Below are positions 47,560 to 56,553 of a DNA stretch of 64,000 bases, one piece after another. A program made the position numbers and the translations under genes. Numbering within the stretch: the stretch's first letter is position 1; each line of letters opens with the position of its first letter. Below the pieces are notes generated by a model that saw nothing but the letters and a program-made list of their open reading frames with translations, ran no database searches and had not been told where the DNA came from. The stretch covers positions 682,001 to 746,000 of the forward strand of contig NZ_OY764864.1 of the NCBI RefSeq assembly GCF_963668515.1. Direction: 5' to 3'. This DNA is from an uncultured Ilyobacter sp. Its GTDB lineage: Bacteria > Fusobacteriota > Fusobacteriia > Fusobacteriales > Fusobacteriaceae.

Positions 47560-49296
47560 ATGACTGTGTTTAGATGGTTTAAAAACGCCCTTCTATTTAT
47601 AATGAAAGAGATAGCCTCTTTTCTTATAAAAATAGTTATGGTAATGGTAATAATAATAATTTTACTAACGGTCTTTGTTCCAAAAAGTCCAGTAGAAAAG
47701 GCGCCAATAAGGAAAAATACATATATTGAGCTTGACCTGTCAAATCCTGTGGGGGAGAGGGGAAGCCTATCTATATTTGCTATAGAGGGTGAAAAAGTCA
47801 ATTTCTACAACATGTTGAATTATCTAGATAAAGGAAAAAATGATCAGAGGATAGACGGACTTATTTTAAAAGTTGATAGTGTCGCCTTAAATAGAGCTCA
47901 GGTAGAGGAGTTAGGCAGAAAGATTAAAGAATACAGAGAAGCGGGTAAAAAAGTGTATGCATTTTCTAGAGGGTTTCAAAACAGAAATTATTCTCTAGCA
48001 GTGAATGCAGATGAGATAATTATGCCTCCTAGCAGAGGGGCTGGATCAAACATATCGGGATACTTTATGGAGCTTCCCTATATGAAAAGGCTCAGCGATA
48101 AGATAGGAATAAAATATGATGTTATACATGTGGGAGATTATAAATCCTATGGTGAAAACTATGTGAGAGAAGAGATGTCCCCTGAGTTCAGAGAGAATAT
48201 CACTAGACTATTAGACAGAATATATTATAATTTTATCCAGGATGTATCTGTGGCTAGAAATATAGATGAAAGAACCTTGAGTAAAAAAATACTCAATGGA
48301 GATTTCGTTTTGGCAGATGCCTTTAAAATGAAGCAAGAGAAACTTGTAGATTCTCTTATGTATTATCATGAATTTTTAAAAGAGAGAAATATAGCAAACA
48401 TAACAACCCTGGGAAAATATGCCAGAAGTGTGGTGGGACACCAGAGTTCAGGGAAAAAAATAGCGGTAATCTATGGTGATGGGGAAGTATTATATTCAAA
48501 CAGTGGAAGAGGAGTACAGCAGGCAATAACTCCAGATACAATGATTTCTGAATTGGATATGGCGGTAAGAGATAAAAATGTGGCGGGAATAGTATTAAGG
48601 ATTGATTCTCCAGGGGGATCTGCTCTGGCATCTGAAGTTATAAATGCTAAAATAAGAAGTATAGAAAAACCCGTCTATGTGTCTATGGGGGGGACTTCTG
48701 CCTCAGGAGGATATTATATATCAGCCTCAGGAGACAGAATTTTTGCAGAGAGGGATACCATAACAGGATCTATAGGGGTAGTAAGCCTAGTTCCTGATGT
48801 GAGTGAACTGGCAGGAAAATTGGGGATCAAAATGGAGTTAGTACAAAAAGGAAAGTTATCTGGAATTTATTCTATAACTGACGGAATGACCAAGGAAGAA
48901 AGGGAGAGGATCTATGAATCTAGCTCTAAAATATACTCTGAATTCAAAGAAAGAGTAAGTTCAGGAAGGAATATCCCGATGAATCAGATGGAATCTCTAG
49001 CAGGAGGAAGGGTATGGCTAGGAGAGGAAGCTCTGGAAAAAGGTCTTGTGGACGGTATAGGGGGGCTTCAGGATACTATAAAGATTATGGCCGAAGATCT
49101 GCAGCTTTCTGAATATGGTGTTGTAGAGATAAGAAGGGAAAATCCTTTTGAAAAACTATTTATGAACTACAAATACTTGGAAAATTTTTATAACAGGTTT
49201 AACAGTCTTCTCAACATGGAGATAAATGAAGAAAAAGAGATGTTAGAGAATGAACTTATCATTAAACCGGTGACATATTTACCTTATAGAATATAA
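47560..49296 (+). CDS. sppA: Signal peptide peptidase SppA, 67-kDa type
   Basis: The 578-aa S49 protease has an N-terminal membrane helix (about 20-40, IVMVMVIIIILLTVFV). The duplicated fold carries the catalytic Lys in the N-terminal half (HVGDYKSYGE) and the catalytic Ser in the C-terminal half (GGTSASGGYY), the arrangement of the long SppA. It degrades cleaved signal peptides in the membrane. ATG 47560 follows GGGAGG. It stands alone between repeat copy C and a terminator. Confidence 0.93.
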   Translation: MTVFRWFKNALLFIMKEIASFLIKIVMVMVIIIILLTVFVPKSPVEKAPIRKNTYIELDLSNPVGERGSLSIFAIEGEKVNFYNMLNYLDKGKNDQRIDGLILKVDSVALNRAQVEELGRKIKEYREAGKKVYAFSRGFQNRNYSLAVNADEIIMPPSRGAGSNISGYFMELPYMKRLSDKIGIKYDVIHVGDYKSYGENYVREEMSPEFRENITRLLDRIYYNFIQDVSVARNIDERTLSKKILNGDFVLADAFKMKQEKLVDSLMYYHEFLKERNIANITTLGKYARSVVGHQSSGKKIAVIYGDGEVLYSNSGRGVQQAITPDTMISELDMAVRDKNVAGIVLRIDSPGGSALASEVINAKIRSIEKPVYVSMGGTSASGGYYISASGDRIFAERDTITGSIGVVSLVPDVSELAGKLGIKMELVQKGKLSGIYSITDGMTKEERERIYESSSKIYSEFKERVSSGRNIPMNQMESLAGGRVWLGEEALEKGLVDGIGGLQDTIKIMAEDLQLSEYGVVEIRRENPFEKLFMNYKYLENFYNRFNSLLNMEINEEKEMLENELIIKPVTYLPYRI

Positions 49297-49326
49297 AAAA
49301 CCAGGGAGTACCCCCTGGTTTTTTAT
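49295..49326 (+). terminator. Terminator after sppA
   Basis: A 12-bp stem (49295-49306 with 49313-49324) and a 6-nt loop are followed by T. Bases 49327-49558 are an AT-rich spacer in which I see no clear element. Confidence 0.85.
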
Positions 49327-49558
49327 TGGTCATGAAACAGGGAGTATTATATTTTTATTATTATGTTGTTTATTTTTAATAAAAATATAAATTTTCTTGA
49401 TTAATAATGTAAAGTATGTTAAATTTATACATATAGCAAATATACGTGTATTAAGTGTATTTTTGAAAACACTCAGATAATTTAACAAGATTTTAATGAT
49501 GATAGATATGGATTAAATGAAAGGCTATTAGTGAAAATAAAAATAACAGGGGGAGAAT

Positions 49559-50734
49559 ATGAAGTATAACTTTGACAGGGGTTTTAATCATGAGATAAAA
49601 GATTCTCTTAAGTGGAATACTGTAAAAAGAATATCAAATAAGAAGGATATTATTCCTATGTGGATAGCAGATATGGACTTTGAAACTGTACCTGAAGTTA
49701 AAACAGCTATAATTGAGAGGGCAACCCAGGGAATCTACGGCTACAGTGAGATGAAGAATGAATACTATGAGTCACTGGCAGGGTGGACAAAAAAAAGATA
49801 CAACTGGGAAATTGAAAAAGAGTGGTTATGTTTTAGTCCGGGAGTGGTAACGGGTATTAGTCTCACAATACGTGCACTGACCCATCCAGGGGACAAGGTA
49901 GTCATACAGACTCCAGTTTACAGCCCGTTTTTCGGCGCAGTAACAAGAAGTGGATGTGAGCTTGTGACTAGTTCTCTTAAATTGGTTAATGGAAAATATA
50001 AGATGGACTTTGAAGACCTTGAAGAAAAACTTAAGGATAAAAGAACAAAAATAATGGTTCTGTGCAACCCTCATAATCCAGTGGGAAGGGCATGGACAAG
50101 AGATGAATTGATAAGACTGGGAGAAATTTGCCTTAAAAATAATGTTACAGTGATATCAGATGAGATTCATTCTGACCTTGTGTATAAGGGACACAAATAT
50201 ACGCCTTTTGCAAGTATATCAAAGGAGTTTGAACAAAATTCTATAATTTGTACTGCACCTAGTAAGACTTTCAACCTGGCTGGTCTTCAGAGTTCTAATA
50301 TAATAATTCCCAATGAAAATTTCCGAAGGGAGTACAAAATTGCCCTTGAGAATATAGAGGTTTCAAGATTGAATGTATTTGGTATGGTTGCCTGTGAAAC
50401 GGCATATACACATGGAGAACCTTGGTTAGAGGAGCTTTTAGATTATCTAGAAGCAAATAAGGAATTGGTAAAAAAACGAATAGAAAATAAGATTCCAAAA
50501 CTTAAACTCATAGAACCTGAAGCTACTTATTTATTGTGGATAGACTGCAGTGGCTTAGGATTGAGTGATGAAAAGCTCAAAAAATTTATGATAGAAAAAG
50601 CTGGAATTTTACTCAATGACGGTATCAGCTTTGGAGAAGAGGGGAAAGGATTTCAAAGAATGAATATAGCATGTCCTAAAGAAATTCTCGAAGAAGCCCT
50701 AAACAGACTTGAAAAAGCTGTAAACAGCATATAA
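49559..50734 (+). CDS. MalY/PatB-type pyridoxal-phosphate C-S lyase (cystathionine beta-lyase)
   Basis: The 391-aa fold-type I PLP enzyme has FNHEIKDSLKWN and PMWIADMDFETVPEV at the start, GVVTGISLTIRALTHPGDKV, the NPHNPVGRAW motif, SDEIHSDLVYKGHKYTPFAS, and the PLP lysine in TAPSKTFNLAGLQSSN. This is the MalY/PatB signature, so it should cleave cystathionine or cysteine, giving H2S, pyruvate and ammonia. It is followed 20 bp later by a second PLP enzyme of sulfur amino-acid metabolism. Confidence 0.9.
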   Translation: MKYNFDRGFNHEIKDSLKWNTVKRISNKKDIIPMWIADMDFETVPEVKTAIIERATQGIYGYSEMKNEYYESLAGWTKKRYNWEIEKEWLCFSPGVVTGISLTIRALTHPGDKVVIQTPVYSPFFGAVTRSGCELVTSSLKLVNGKYKMDFEDLEEKLKDKRTKIMVLCNPHNPVGRAWTRDELIRLGEICLKNNVTVISDEIHSDLVYKGHKYTPFASISKEFEQNSIICTAPSKTFNLAGLQSSNIIIPNENFRREYKIALENIEVSRLNVFGMVACETAYTHGEPWLEELLDYLEANKELVKKRIENKIPKLKLIEPEATYLLWIDCSGLGLSDEKLKKFMIEKAGILLNDGISFGEEGKGFQRMNIACPKEILEEALNRLEKAVNSI

Positions 50735-50754
50735 AACTAGAGGAGTTGGTAGAG

Positions 50755-51909
50755 GTGGAAAAAGATAAATTTATAGATACAAAAGTTGTACACGGATTCA
50801 AGGGATATGACGAACATACAGGCGCCATAAGCTATCCTATTTATCAGACGGCTACCTTTAGACATCCTGGACTAAATGAGAGTACAGGGTATGACTACTC
50901 TAGACTCCAAAATCCCACAAGGGAGGAGCTAGAAAATACAGTGGCAGGTATAGAGGGTGCTAAAACAGGATTTGCATTTTCAACAGGACTGGCTGCAATT
51001 TCCACAGTGTTGAATATATTTTCTCCTGGAGATCATATAATTGTTTCAGATGATCTTTACGGTGGAACCTACAGACTTTTTGAAGAGGTATATAATAAGT
51101 ACGGCATAAGTCACAGTTTCGTAGATACCACAGAGATAAAATCTGTATCAGATGCCATAAAAGAAAATACCAAGGCTATATTTATAGAGACTCCTTCTAA
51201 TCCCATGATGAAGGTCTCAGATGTAGTGGAAATTATAAAGTTAGCCAAGGCCAATAAGGCTCTCACCATTGTAGACAATACATTTTTGAGTCCTTATTTT
51301 CAGAATCCTATTTTACTTGGGGCCGATATAGTGGTACACAGCGGAACGAAATTTTTGGGAGGACACAATGATACCTTGGCAGGACTTGTTGTATTAAATG
51401 ACGAGGAACTGATAGAAAAAATCAGATTTTTACAGAATTCCATAGGAGGAGTTTTATCTCCCTTTGACAGCTGGCTTATTCTGAGGGGGATAAAAACCCT
51501 GGCTATCAGGATGGAAAAACAACAGGAGAATGCAATGAAAATAGCCAAATGGCTGAAAGAACAAAAAGAGAGAGTAGATGAAGTATATTATGTGGGGCTC
51601 CCAGAGCATAAAGGTCACGAAATATCTTTAAAACAAGCCAGGGGATTTGGTGCTATGATATCTTTTACAGTAAAAAATGTCCAGGCAGTTGAGGAGATTT
51701 TGAAAAATGTAAAAATAATAACCTTCGCAGAAAGTTTAGGAGGAGTGGAAAGCCTTATAACCTATCCACAGACCCAGACCCACGCCTCTATACCCCAGGA
51801 GATAAGAGACAGAATCGGAGTTACCGACAAACTCCTCAGACTATCAGTAGGGATAGAGAATGCAGAAGATCTCATCAGGGATCTAGATCAGGCCATTGGG
51901 AATAAATAA
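50755..51909 (+). CDS. Trans-sulfuration PLP enzyme (cystathionine gamma-synthase/lyase family)
   Basis: The 384-aa protein has GAISYPIYQTATFRHPG, YSRLQNPTREELENTVAGIEGAK, FSTGLAAISTVL, ETPSNPMMKV, VDNTFLSPYFQNPILLGADIVVHSGTKFLGGHND with the PLP lysine, and SLGGVESLITYPQTQTHASI. Family members include MetB, MetC, CGL and methionine gamma-lyase, and the sequence alone does not choose between them. GTG 50755 is taken as start because AGGAG (50741-50745) lies 9 nt upstream; TTG 50746 touches that site. It is co-directional with the C-S lyase and cysK. Confidence 0.88.
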   Translation: MEKDKFIDTKVVHGFKGYDEHTGAISYPIYQTATFRHPGLNESTGYDYSRLQNPTREELENTVAGIEGAKTGFAFSTGLAAISTVLNIFSPGDHIIVSDDLYGGTYRLFEEVYNKYGISHSFVDTTEIKSVSDAIKENTKAIFIETPSNPMMKVSDVVEIIKLAKANKALTIVDNTFLSPYFQNPILLGADIVVHSGTKFLGGHNDTLAGLVVLNDEELIEKIRFLQNSIGGVLSPFDSWLILRGIKTLAIRMEKQQENAMKIAKWLKEQKERVDEVYYVGLPEHKGHEISLKQARGFGAMISFTVKNVQAVEEILKNVKIITFAESLGGVESLITYPQTQTHASIPQEIRDRIGVTDKLLRLSVGIENAEDLIRDLDQAIGNK

Positions 51910-51990
51910 GGCGAACAAAAGAAAATATTAAAGCAGGTCGAAACAATATTATTATCGTTTAAAATAAAAAATATGAAGGAGTGATGAAGC

Positions 51991-52920
51991 ATGATAGCCA
52001 AGAGTTTAGTAGAACTAATAGGAAATACTCCCTTACTAGAACTTTCAAATTATAATAAAGCCAACGAATTAATATCCAGGGTAATCGCAAAATTAGAATA
52101 TTTTAATCCTCTAGGAAGTGTAAAAGACAGAATCGGTTATGCAATGATAAAGGATGCCGAAGATAAGGGGATTATCAATAAAGAAAGCGTAATTGTAGAA
52201 TCAACAAGTGGAAATACAGGGATAGCCCTTTCGTTTGTGGCAGCGGCTAAGGGGTACAGGCTTATTTTAACTATGCCTGACACTATGAGTGTAGAAAGGC
52301 GTAACCTGCTGAAAGCTTTAGGGGCTGAACTTGTTCTGACACCTGGATCTGAAGGAATGAAGGGTTCTATAAACAAGGCTAAGGAGTTAGCCGAGGAGAT
52401 TCCTAACGCAGTTATCTTACAGCAGTTTGAAAATCCTGCCAATCCTGATATCCACAGAAAAACAACAGCAGAGGAGATATGGAGAGATACTGAGGGGAAA
52501 GTAGATATATTCATAGCAGGAGTAGGTACAGGGGGAACGATAACAGGAGTGGGTGAAGCTCTGAAAGAGAAGAATCCTGATATAAAAATAATAGCAGTTG
52601 AGCCAGAGGACTCTCCGGTACTTTCGGGAGGGAAGCCAGGGCCTCATAAGATACAGGGTATAGGGGCTGGATTTGTACCAACTGTGCTAAAAGAATCTAT
52701 AATAGATGAAATATTTAAAGTAAAAAATGAAAATGCCTTTGAAACTTCTAGAAAACTTGCAAAATTAGAAGGTCTTTTAGTTGGGATATCCTCTGGGGCA
52801 GCACTTTTTGCAGCCACTGAAATAGGGAAAAGACCTGAAAATGCTGGAAAGAACATAGTTGTTCTTCTTCCAGATACAGGGGAAAGGTATCTTTCTACAT
52901 CTTTGTTTAAAGATGAATAA
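51991..52920 (+). CDS. cysK: Cysteine synthase (O-acetylserine sulfhydrylase)
   Basis: The 309-aa PLP enzyme makes cysteine from O-acetylserine and sulfide. Lys45 in [12 protein letters not shown] is the PLP lysine, [21 protein letters not shown] is the substrate loop and [17 protein letters not shown] the phosphate site. The end is [14 protein letters not shown]. It is the partner step of the cysE at the window start. The stop codon coincides with the left edge of repeat copy D, so no native terminator is visible. Confidence 0.96.
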   Translation: MIAKSLVELIGNTPLLELSNYNKANELISRVIAKLEYFNPLGSVKDRIGYAMIKDAEDKGIINKESVIVESTSGNTGIALSFVAAAKGYRLILTMPDTMSVERRNLLKALGAELVLTPGSEGMKGSINKAKELAEEIPNAVILQQFENPANPDIHRKTTAEEIWRDTEGKVDIFIAGVGTGGTITGVGEALKEKNPDIKIIAVEPEDSPVLSGGKPGPHKIQGIGAGFVPTVLKESIIDEIFKVKNENAFETSRKLAKLEGLLVGISSGAALFAATEIGKRPENAGKNIVVLLPDTGERYLSTSLFKDE

Positions 52921-53392
52921 ATTACTGAATTTATCTGAATATTAGAGTCAAAAGATTTTGTCACGAATGGACACTAATAAAAGATAGGGAAATTAGCACG
53001 AATAAGGACAAAAGCTTTTGGTCACAGAGAAAAGAAGAGAGTATCACGGAGGAGAGCGATATTAAAGTCAAAAGATTTTATCACGAATGAACACCAATAA
53101 AAGATAGGGAAATTAACACGAATAATAACAAAATCTTTTGGTCACAGAAGACACAGAGACAGGAGAAGAGTTTCATAGAGAAGATTTTTTGAATTTTCAA
53201 GTCGCAGGGCTTATACAGGAAAGAGCCGCACTCAGCCGTCATACAGAATAAGTTCCGTAGGGAACCGAGGACTGTAGCTCATAAAGGCGATAAAAGAAAT
53301 ATCTACTTACTAGACATTTGAAAATTCTTGAACTTTTGGTTACTTTTCTTTCAAGAGAAAAGTAACGAATCCTTATAAATTCAATAATTTGT
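52918..53392 (+). repeat. Modular dispersed repeat, copy D
   Basis: About 475 bp. It begins inside the left hairpin of the family, directly at the cysK stop codon, so the left terminal repeat is lost. It has two 120-bp tandem units (from about 52949 and 53069), nearly identical to copy A, the same middle cassette as copy A (SRRAYTGKS-like frame, about 53190-53325) and the 28-nt hairpin (53339-53366). The right end is also truncated, stopping in an AT-rich stretch before the msrA terminator. Confidence 0.85.
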
Positions 53393-53410
53393 ATTAAATT
53401 TAAAATATTA

Positions 53411-53444
53411 AAAAATGGTGTGCCTTTTGAAGCACACCATTTTT
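53411..53444. terminator. Terminator for msrA (bidirectional)
   Basis: A 13-bp stem (53411-53423 with 53432-53444) and an 8-nt loop are flanked by A and T runs. Confidence 0.85.
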
Positions 53445-53448
53445 AGAT

Positions 53449-53955
53449 TTATACCGGTTCTTGTTTCTCCTCATCTTTCAAAAGAGAAAAGTTTATGTGG
53501 CAGTAACCTGAGGGGTTCTTTTCAAGGTACTCCTGGTGGTATTCCTCTGCAGGAAAGAAATCGTGTAGAGGTTCTATTTCAGTCACAATCTCTGAACTCC
53601 AGTTGTGAGCTATAGATTTTATAAAGTCACTGATTTCAGAAAGATCATCTTCCGAAGAGTAGTAAACTCCGGTCCTATATTGAGTACCTGTATCATTTCC
53701 CTGTCTGTTTAAAACTGTAGGGTCAATGAGTCTGAAAAAATGATCTAATAGTTTAGTAAGAGGCAGGATAGATTCATCGTACTCTACCTTGCATACCTCC
53801 GCATGCCCGGTTTTTCCAGAGCAGACCTCCTTGTAGTCTGGATTTTTTTTTGTTCCGTTAGAATAGCCTACAGTTGTATGGACTACCCCTTTCACTCTTT
53901 TGAAATAAGCCTCTATACCCCAGAAACACCCACCGGCAAGTGTAATTGTCTTCAT
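53449..53955 (-). CDS. msrA: Peptide-methionine (S)-S-oxide reductase MsrA
   Basis: The 168-aa enzyme repairs oxidised methionine. The active site [11 protein letters not shown] (Cys10) is near the start, with [22 protein letters not shown] and [19 protein letters not shown] further on. Length matches MsrA without a fused MsrB domain. The start at 53955 has GGAGG upstream on the minus strand. It is divergent from a MarR-type regulator 137 bp away, which could control it in response to oxidants. Confidence 0.95.
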   Translation of the reverse strand: MKTITLAGGCFWGIEAYFKRVKGVVHTTVGYSNGTKKNPDYKEVCSGKTGHAEVCKVEYDESILPLTKLLDHFFRLIDPTVLNRQGNDTGTQYRTGVYYSSEDDLSEISDFIKSIAHNWSSEIVTEIEPLHDFFPAEEYHQEYLEKNPSGYCHINFSLLKDEEKQEPV

Positions 53956-54038
53956 AATAAAATAACACCTCCATACTTTTTTATACCTGAAGAGCTATCC
54001 TTTCCCTTTTAGTTTGACAAAAATATATTGAGTTATCT

Positions 54039-54067
54039 TTGACAAAGGAGGCTCTTCCAAGTAAAAT
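54039..54067 (+). promoter_or_regulatory. Promoter of the MarR-type gene
   Basis: TTGACA (54039-54044), a 17-bp spacer and TAAAAT (54062-54067). Confidence 0.65.
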
Positions 54068-54092
54068 GTCTTTGAGAATCCAATGAAGGGAA

Positions 54093-54536
54093 GTGGTCAA
54101 AATAAGGACGGATATAGTTATAGGATTAGTTGCAAATATAAGGGAGAAAAGTGCTCAGTTTATAAATGAGGAGCTGAAAAGATTAGGTGTGGAAGGTCTT
54201 AATTCTAGCCACGGAACAATTTTATCTGCTTTATATGACAATGACGGACAGATGACAATGAATGAGATAGCAAAATATATAGCGAGACGAAAATCCAGTG
54301 TCACAGATATGGTAAGAAAACTTGAAAAACTGGGATATGTAGAGAAAAATCAGGATGAACTGGATGCAAGGGTTATAAACGTCTCGCTCAGCCCTAAAGG
54401 AATAGAATTTAGAAAAACATTTTTGAAAATATCAAAGGCTCTTTTAGAAAAAGCCTATGGTGGTTTTGAAGAGGAGGAAAAAGAGATCTTGGTGAAGTAC
54501 CTTGCAAAAGTGAGAAAAAATTTTCAAGATATCTAA
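54093..54536 (+). CDS. MarR-family transcriptional regulator
   Basis: The 147-aa protein has a winged helix-turn-helix core: GTILSALYDNDGQMTMNEIAKYI then RRKSSVTDMVRKLEKLGYVEKNQDELDARVINVSLSPKG, the typical MarR wing. Helices at both ends form the dimer. The start is GTG 54093, with AAGGGA just upstream. There is no Cys near the N-terminus, so it is not an obvious OhrR-type thiol sensor. The promoter 26 bp upstream and the divergent msrA suggest local or self control. Confidence 0.9.
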   Translation: MVKIRTDIVIGLVANIREKSAQFINEELKRLGVEGLNSSHGTILSALYDNDGQMTMNEIAKYIARRKSSVTDMVRKLEKLGYVEKNQDELDARVINVSLSPKGIEFRKTFLKISKALLEKAYGGFEEEEKEILVKYLAKVRKNFQDI

Positions 54537-54589
54537 TGTTTTAATCTAAAAAATTTTTTAGCATAGTGGTTAAATGTATGAAAAAATTC

Positions 54590-54618
54590 TTGTAAAAAAT
54601 CTTTAGATACGATATAAT
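54590..54618 (+). promoter_or_regulatory. Promoter of the second nitroreductase gene
   Basis: TTGTAA (54590-54595), a 17-bp spacer and TATAAT (54613-54618). Confidence 0.65.
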
Positions 54619-54659
54619 AAAGTACGGAAGCGTATTTTATTATATTGGAGGTATTTATA

Positions 54660-55202
54660 GTGGAATTGACAAAAGCAATAAAAGATAGAAGAAGTGTTAG
54701 AAAATTTACAGACTACTATGTGACAGACGAAGAGCTACATGAAGCCATGGAAGCGGCAAGACTTGCACCCTCTTGGGCGAACACTCAGTGTTCTGAATTT
54801 TTGGCTTTAAGAGACAAGGAAAAGATCAAAGAGCTTGTAGAAAACTGCTATCCCAAAAATCCAGCATCGGCATGCTCCCTAGATGCATCACTTGTAATAG
54901 TGGCATGCTACAACAGAAAAAAATCAGGGTTCTATAAAGAGACTTCATTTAATGACGTGGGGACATGGGGAATGTTTGATCTTGGATTGGCTTGTCAGAA
55001 CATGATGCTAAAACTCCATGACTTAGGTTTAGGGAGTGTAGTAGTAGGAGCCTATGATTCTAAAAAAGCATCTGAGATACTGGGTATAGAGGGAGATATT
55101 CAGATAGCCGCTATTATACCTGTAGGAAAACCTGCTGTGGAATCAAAACCTGTTCCTAGAAAAGAACTTTCAGAATTACTACACATAGATAAGATAAAAT
55201 AA
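54660..55202 (+). CDS. Nitroreductase-family FMN oxidoreductase (second copy)
   Basis: The 180-aa protein has IKDRRSVRKFTDYYVTDEEL, ARLAPSWANTQCSEFLAL and GMFDLGLACQNMMLKLHDLGLGSVVVGAY, the FMN/dimer features of the family. GTG 54660 has GGAGGT (54647-54652) 7 nt upstream; the longer frame from 54645 overlaps that site. The sequence differs strongly from the nitroreductase at 16113. Its substrate is unknown. Confidence 0.87.
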   Translation: MELTKAIKDRRSVRKFTDYYVTDEELHEAMEAARLAPSWANTQCSEFLALRDKEKIKELVENCYPKNPASACSLDASLVIVACYNRKKSGFYKETSFNDVGTWGMFDLGLACQNMMLKLHDLGLGSVVVGAYDSKKASEILGIEGDIQIAAIIPVGKPAVESKPVPRKELSELLHIDKIK

Positions 55203-55209
55203 GTCATGG

Positions 55210-55237
55210 ACGCCTCTTTTTAAAAGAGGTGTTTTTT
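55210..55237 (+). terminator. Terminator after the second nitroreductase
   Basis: A 9-10 bp stem (55210-55219 with 55223-55232), one G-U pair, is followed by T run. Confidence 0.75.
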
Positions 55238-55261
55238 CTACAGACAAGGCCATCTTGCATG

Positions 55262-55290
55262 TTGCCAAGAGAGTTATCATATGATATAAT
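55262..55290 (+). promoter_or_regulatory. Promoter of the YbaB gene
   Basis: TTGCCA (55262-55267), a 17-bp spacer and TATAAT (55285-55290). Confidence 0.7.
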
Positions 55291-55326
55291 CTTAAGGCAT
55301 AAGTATAGTAAGAGGAGGCGTTTAAG

Positions 55327-55677
55327 TTGGTTAGAAAACTAAAGACTAAAGGAAACAATGGTCAGATGGATATAATGAGACAGGCACAGGAAATGCAGCA
55401 GCAGATGCTTGTAGTACAAGAGGGGTTAAAAGAAAAAGAGCTTGAGACTTCTGTAGGTGGAGGAGCAGTTACTGTAAAAGTAAATGGTCAGAAAGAGGTT
55501 CTTGAAATAAAGCTTTCAGATGAAATATTGAAAGAGGCAGTAGAGGATAATGACAAAGAGATGCTAGAAGATCTTCTTGTTTCAGCAGTAAAAGAAGCCA
55601 TGAGACAGGCTGAGGAGCTTGCTGAAAAAGAGATGGGAAAAGTAACTGGCGGAATCAACATTCCAGGCCTTGTCTAG
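55327..55677 (+). CDS. YbaB/EbfC family nucleoid-associated protein
   Basis: The 116-aa protein has the YbaB core IMRQAQEMQQQMLVVQEGLKEKELETSVGGGAVTVKVNGQKEVLEIKLSDE, then a second helix and a GGINIPGL tail. It binds DNA as a dimer. TTG 55327 is the start: AGGAGG (55313-55318) is 8 nt away. It is often next to dnaX and recR, but neither is here. It is a single gene with its own promoter and terminator. Confidence 0.93.
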   Translation: MVRKLKTKGNNGQMDIMRQAQEMQQQMLVVQEGLKEKELETSVGGGAVTVKVNGQKEVLEIKLSDEILKEAVEDNDKEMLEDLLVSAVKEAMRQAEELAEKEMGKVTGGINIPGLV

Positions 55678-55685
55678 GAAAGTTT

Positions 55686-55711
55686 AAAAAGAGGGGATTC
55701 CCTCTTTTTTT
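55686..55711 (+). terminator. Terminator after the YbaB gene
   Basis: A 10-bp stem (55686-55695 with 55700-55709) and a 4-nt loop, with a T run. Confidence 0.85.
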
Positions 55712-55790
55712 CTATGAGGGCTACTTTTATTGAGGATTTCTTGATATTTGCCTATCGTAAAAAACTTATAGTATGTATATATAAGAGTAA

Positions 55791-55819
55791 TTGAAGAGTC
55801 GCGGCAGATGTGCTATACT
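55791..55819 (+). promoter_or_regulatory. Promoter of the acyltransferase-like gene
   Basis: TTGAAG (55791-55796), a 17-bp spacer and TATACT (55814-55819). It rules out a start at 55791 for the following gene. Confidence 0.65.
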
Positions 55820-55847
55820 TTTAAAAAAACTCAGGAGAAAACCCAAT

Positions 55848-56498
55848 ATGGACAAAAAAAAGAGAAAATATAGGATATACGGAAATATGCTGTATTTTCT
55901 ATTGAAATTTATACTGAAAACCTTGAAGTTAGAGGTAAAAAGAAGTGAAAAAATAGACCTCAACAGCAATTATGTCTACGGTTTCTGGCATAATAAACTT
56001 ATAATTACCTCTGTCTGCCTTGATTATTATGAAAAAAAGGCAGGGCTTGCAAGCCCCTCTAACGACGGAGAACTTATAGCCGTCACTCTTGAAAAATTTG
56101 GATTTCAGGTAATAAGGGGATCATCAGACAAAGAGGCAGTGAGGAGTCTTATTAAGCTGGCAAAACTTGTAAAAAACGGGTATAGTGCGGGAACCCCTGT
56201 AGACGGTCCTAAGGGGCCGATATACAAGGTAAAACCCGGCATGCTTTTCCTGGCACAGAAATCAGGGAAGAAAATGATTCCAGTGGGGGGAGCTTTTTCA
56301 AACTGCTGGACCTTTGAAAAGGCCTGGGACAAATTTCAGTTTCCGAAACCCTTTTCTAAGATGATGTGTATAGAGGGTGATCCCATAGAGATACCAAAAG
56401 GTGCCGATCTAGATGAGTATGCTCTTTTCCTAGAAAAAGAACTGAACAGGCTAGACAGAGAGGCCGAAGAATATTTGAAAAAAGACAGATCTAAATAA
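55848..56498 (+). CDS. DUF374-type lysophospholipid acyltransferase-like protein
   Basis: The 216-aa protein has the family order FWHNKLIITSVCL, ASPSNDGELIAVTLEKFGFQVIRGSS with EAVRSLIKLAKLVKNG, TPVDGPKGPIYKVKPGMLFLAQKSG and IPVGGAFSNCWTFEKAWDKFQFPKPFSK. DUF374 proteins belong to the LpxL-like/LPLAT superfamily, and many are linked with lipid A or lipooligosaccharide acylation (here a role in the outer membrane is plausible). ATG 55848 lies 29 bp past the -10 and has CAGGAGA upstream. Confidence 0.85.
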   Translation: MDKKKRKYRIYGNMLYFLLKFILKTLKLEVKRSEKIDLNSNYVYGFWHNKLIITSVCLDYYEKKAGLASPSNDGELIAVTLEKFGFQVIRGSSDKEAVRSLIKLAKLVKNGYSAGTPVDGPKGPIYKVKPGMLFLAQKSGKKMIPVGGAFSNCWTFEKAWDKFQFPKPFSKMMCIEGDPIEIPKGADLDEYALFLEKELNRLDREAEEYLKKDRSK

Positions 56499-56553
56499 AA
56501 ATTAAATAAATAGTGAAAAATCAAAAGCCTAATTTAGGAAAGGGGATAATTTT

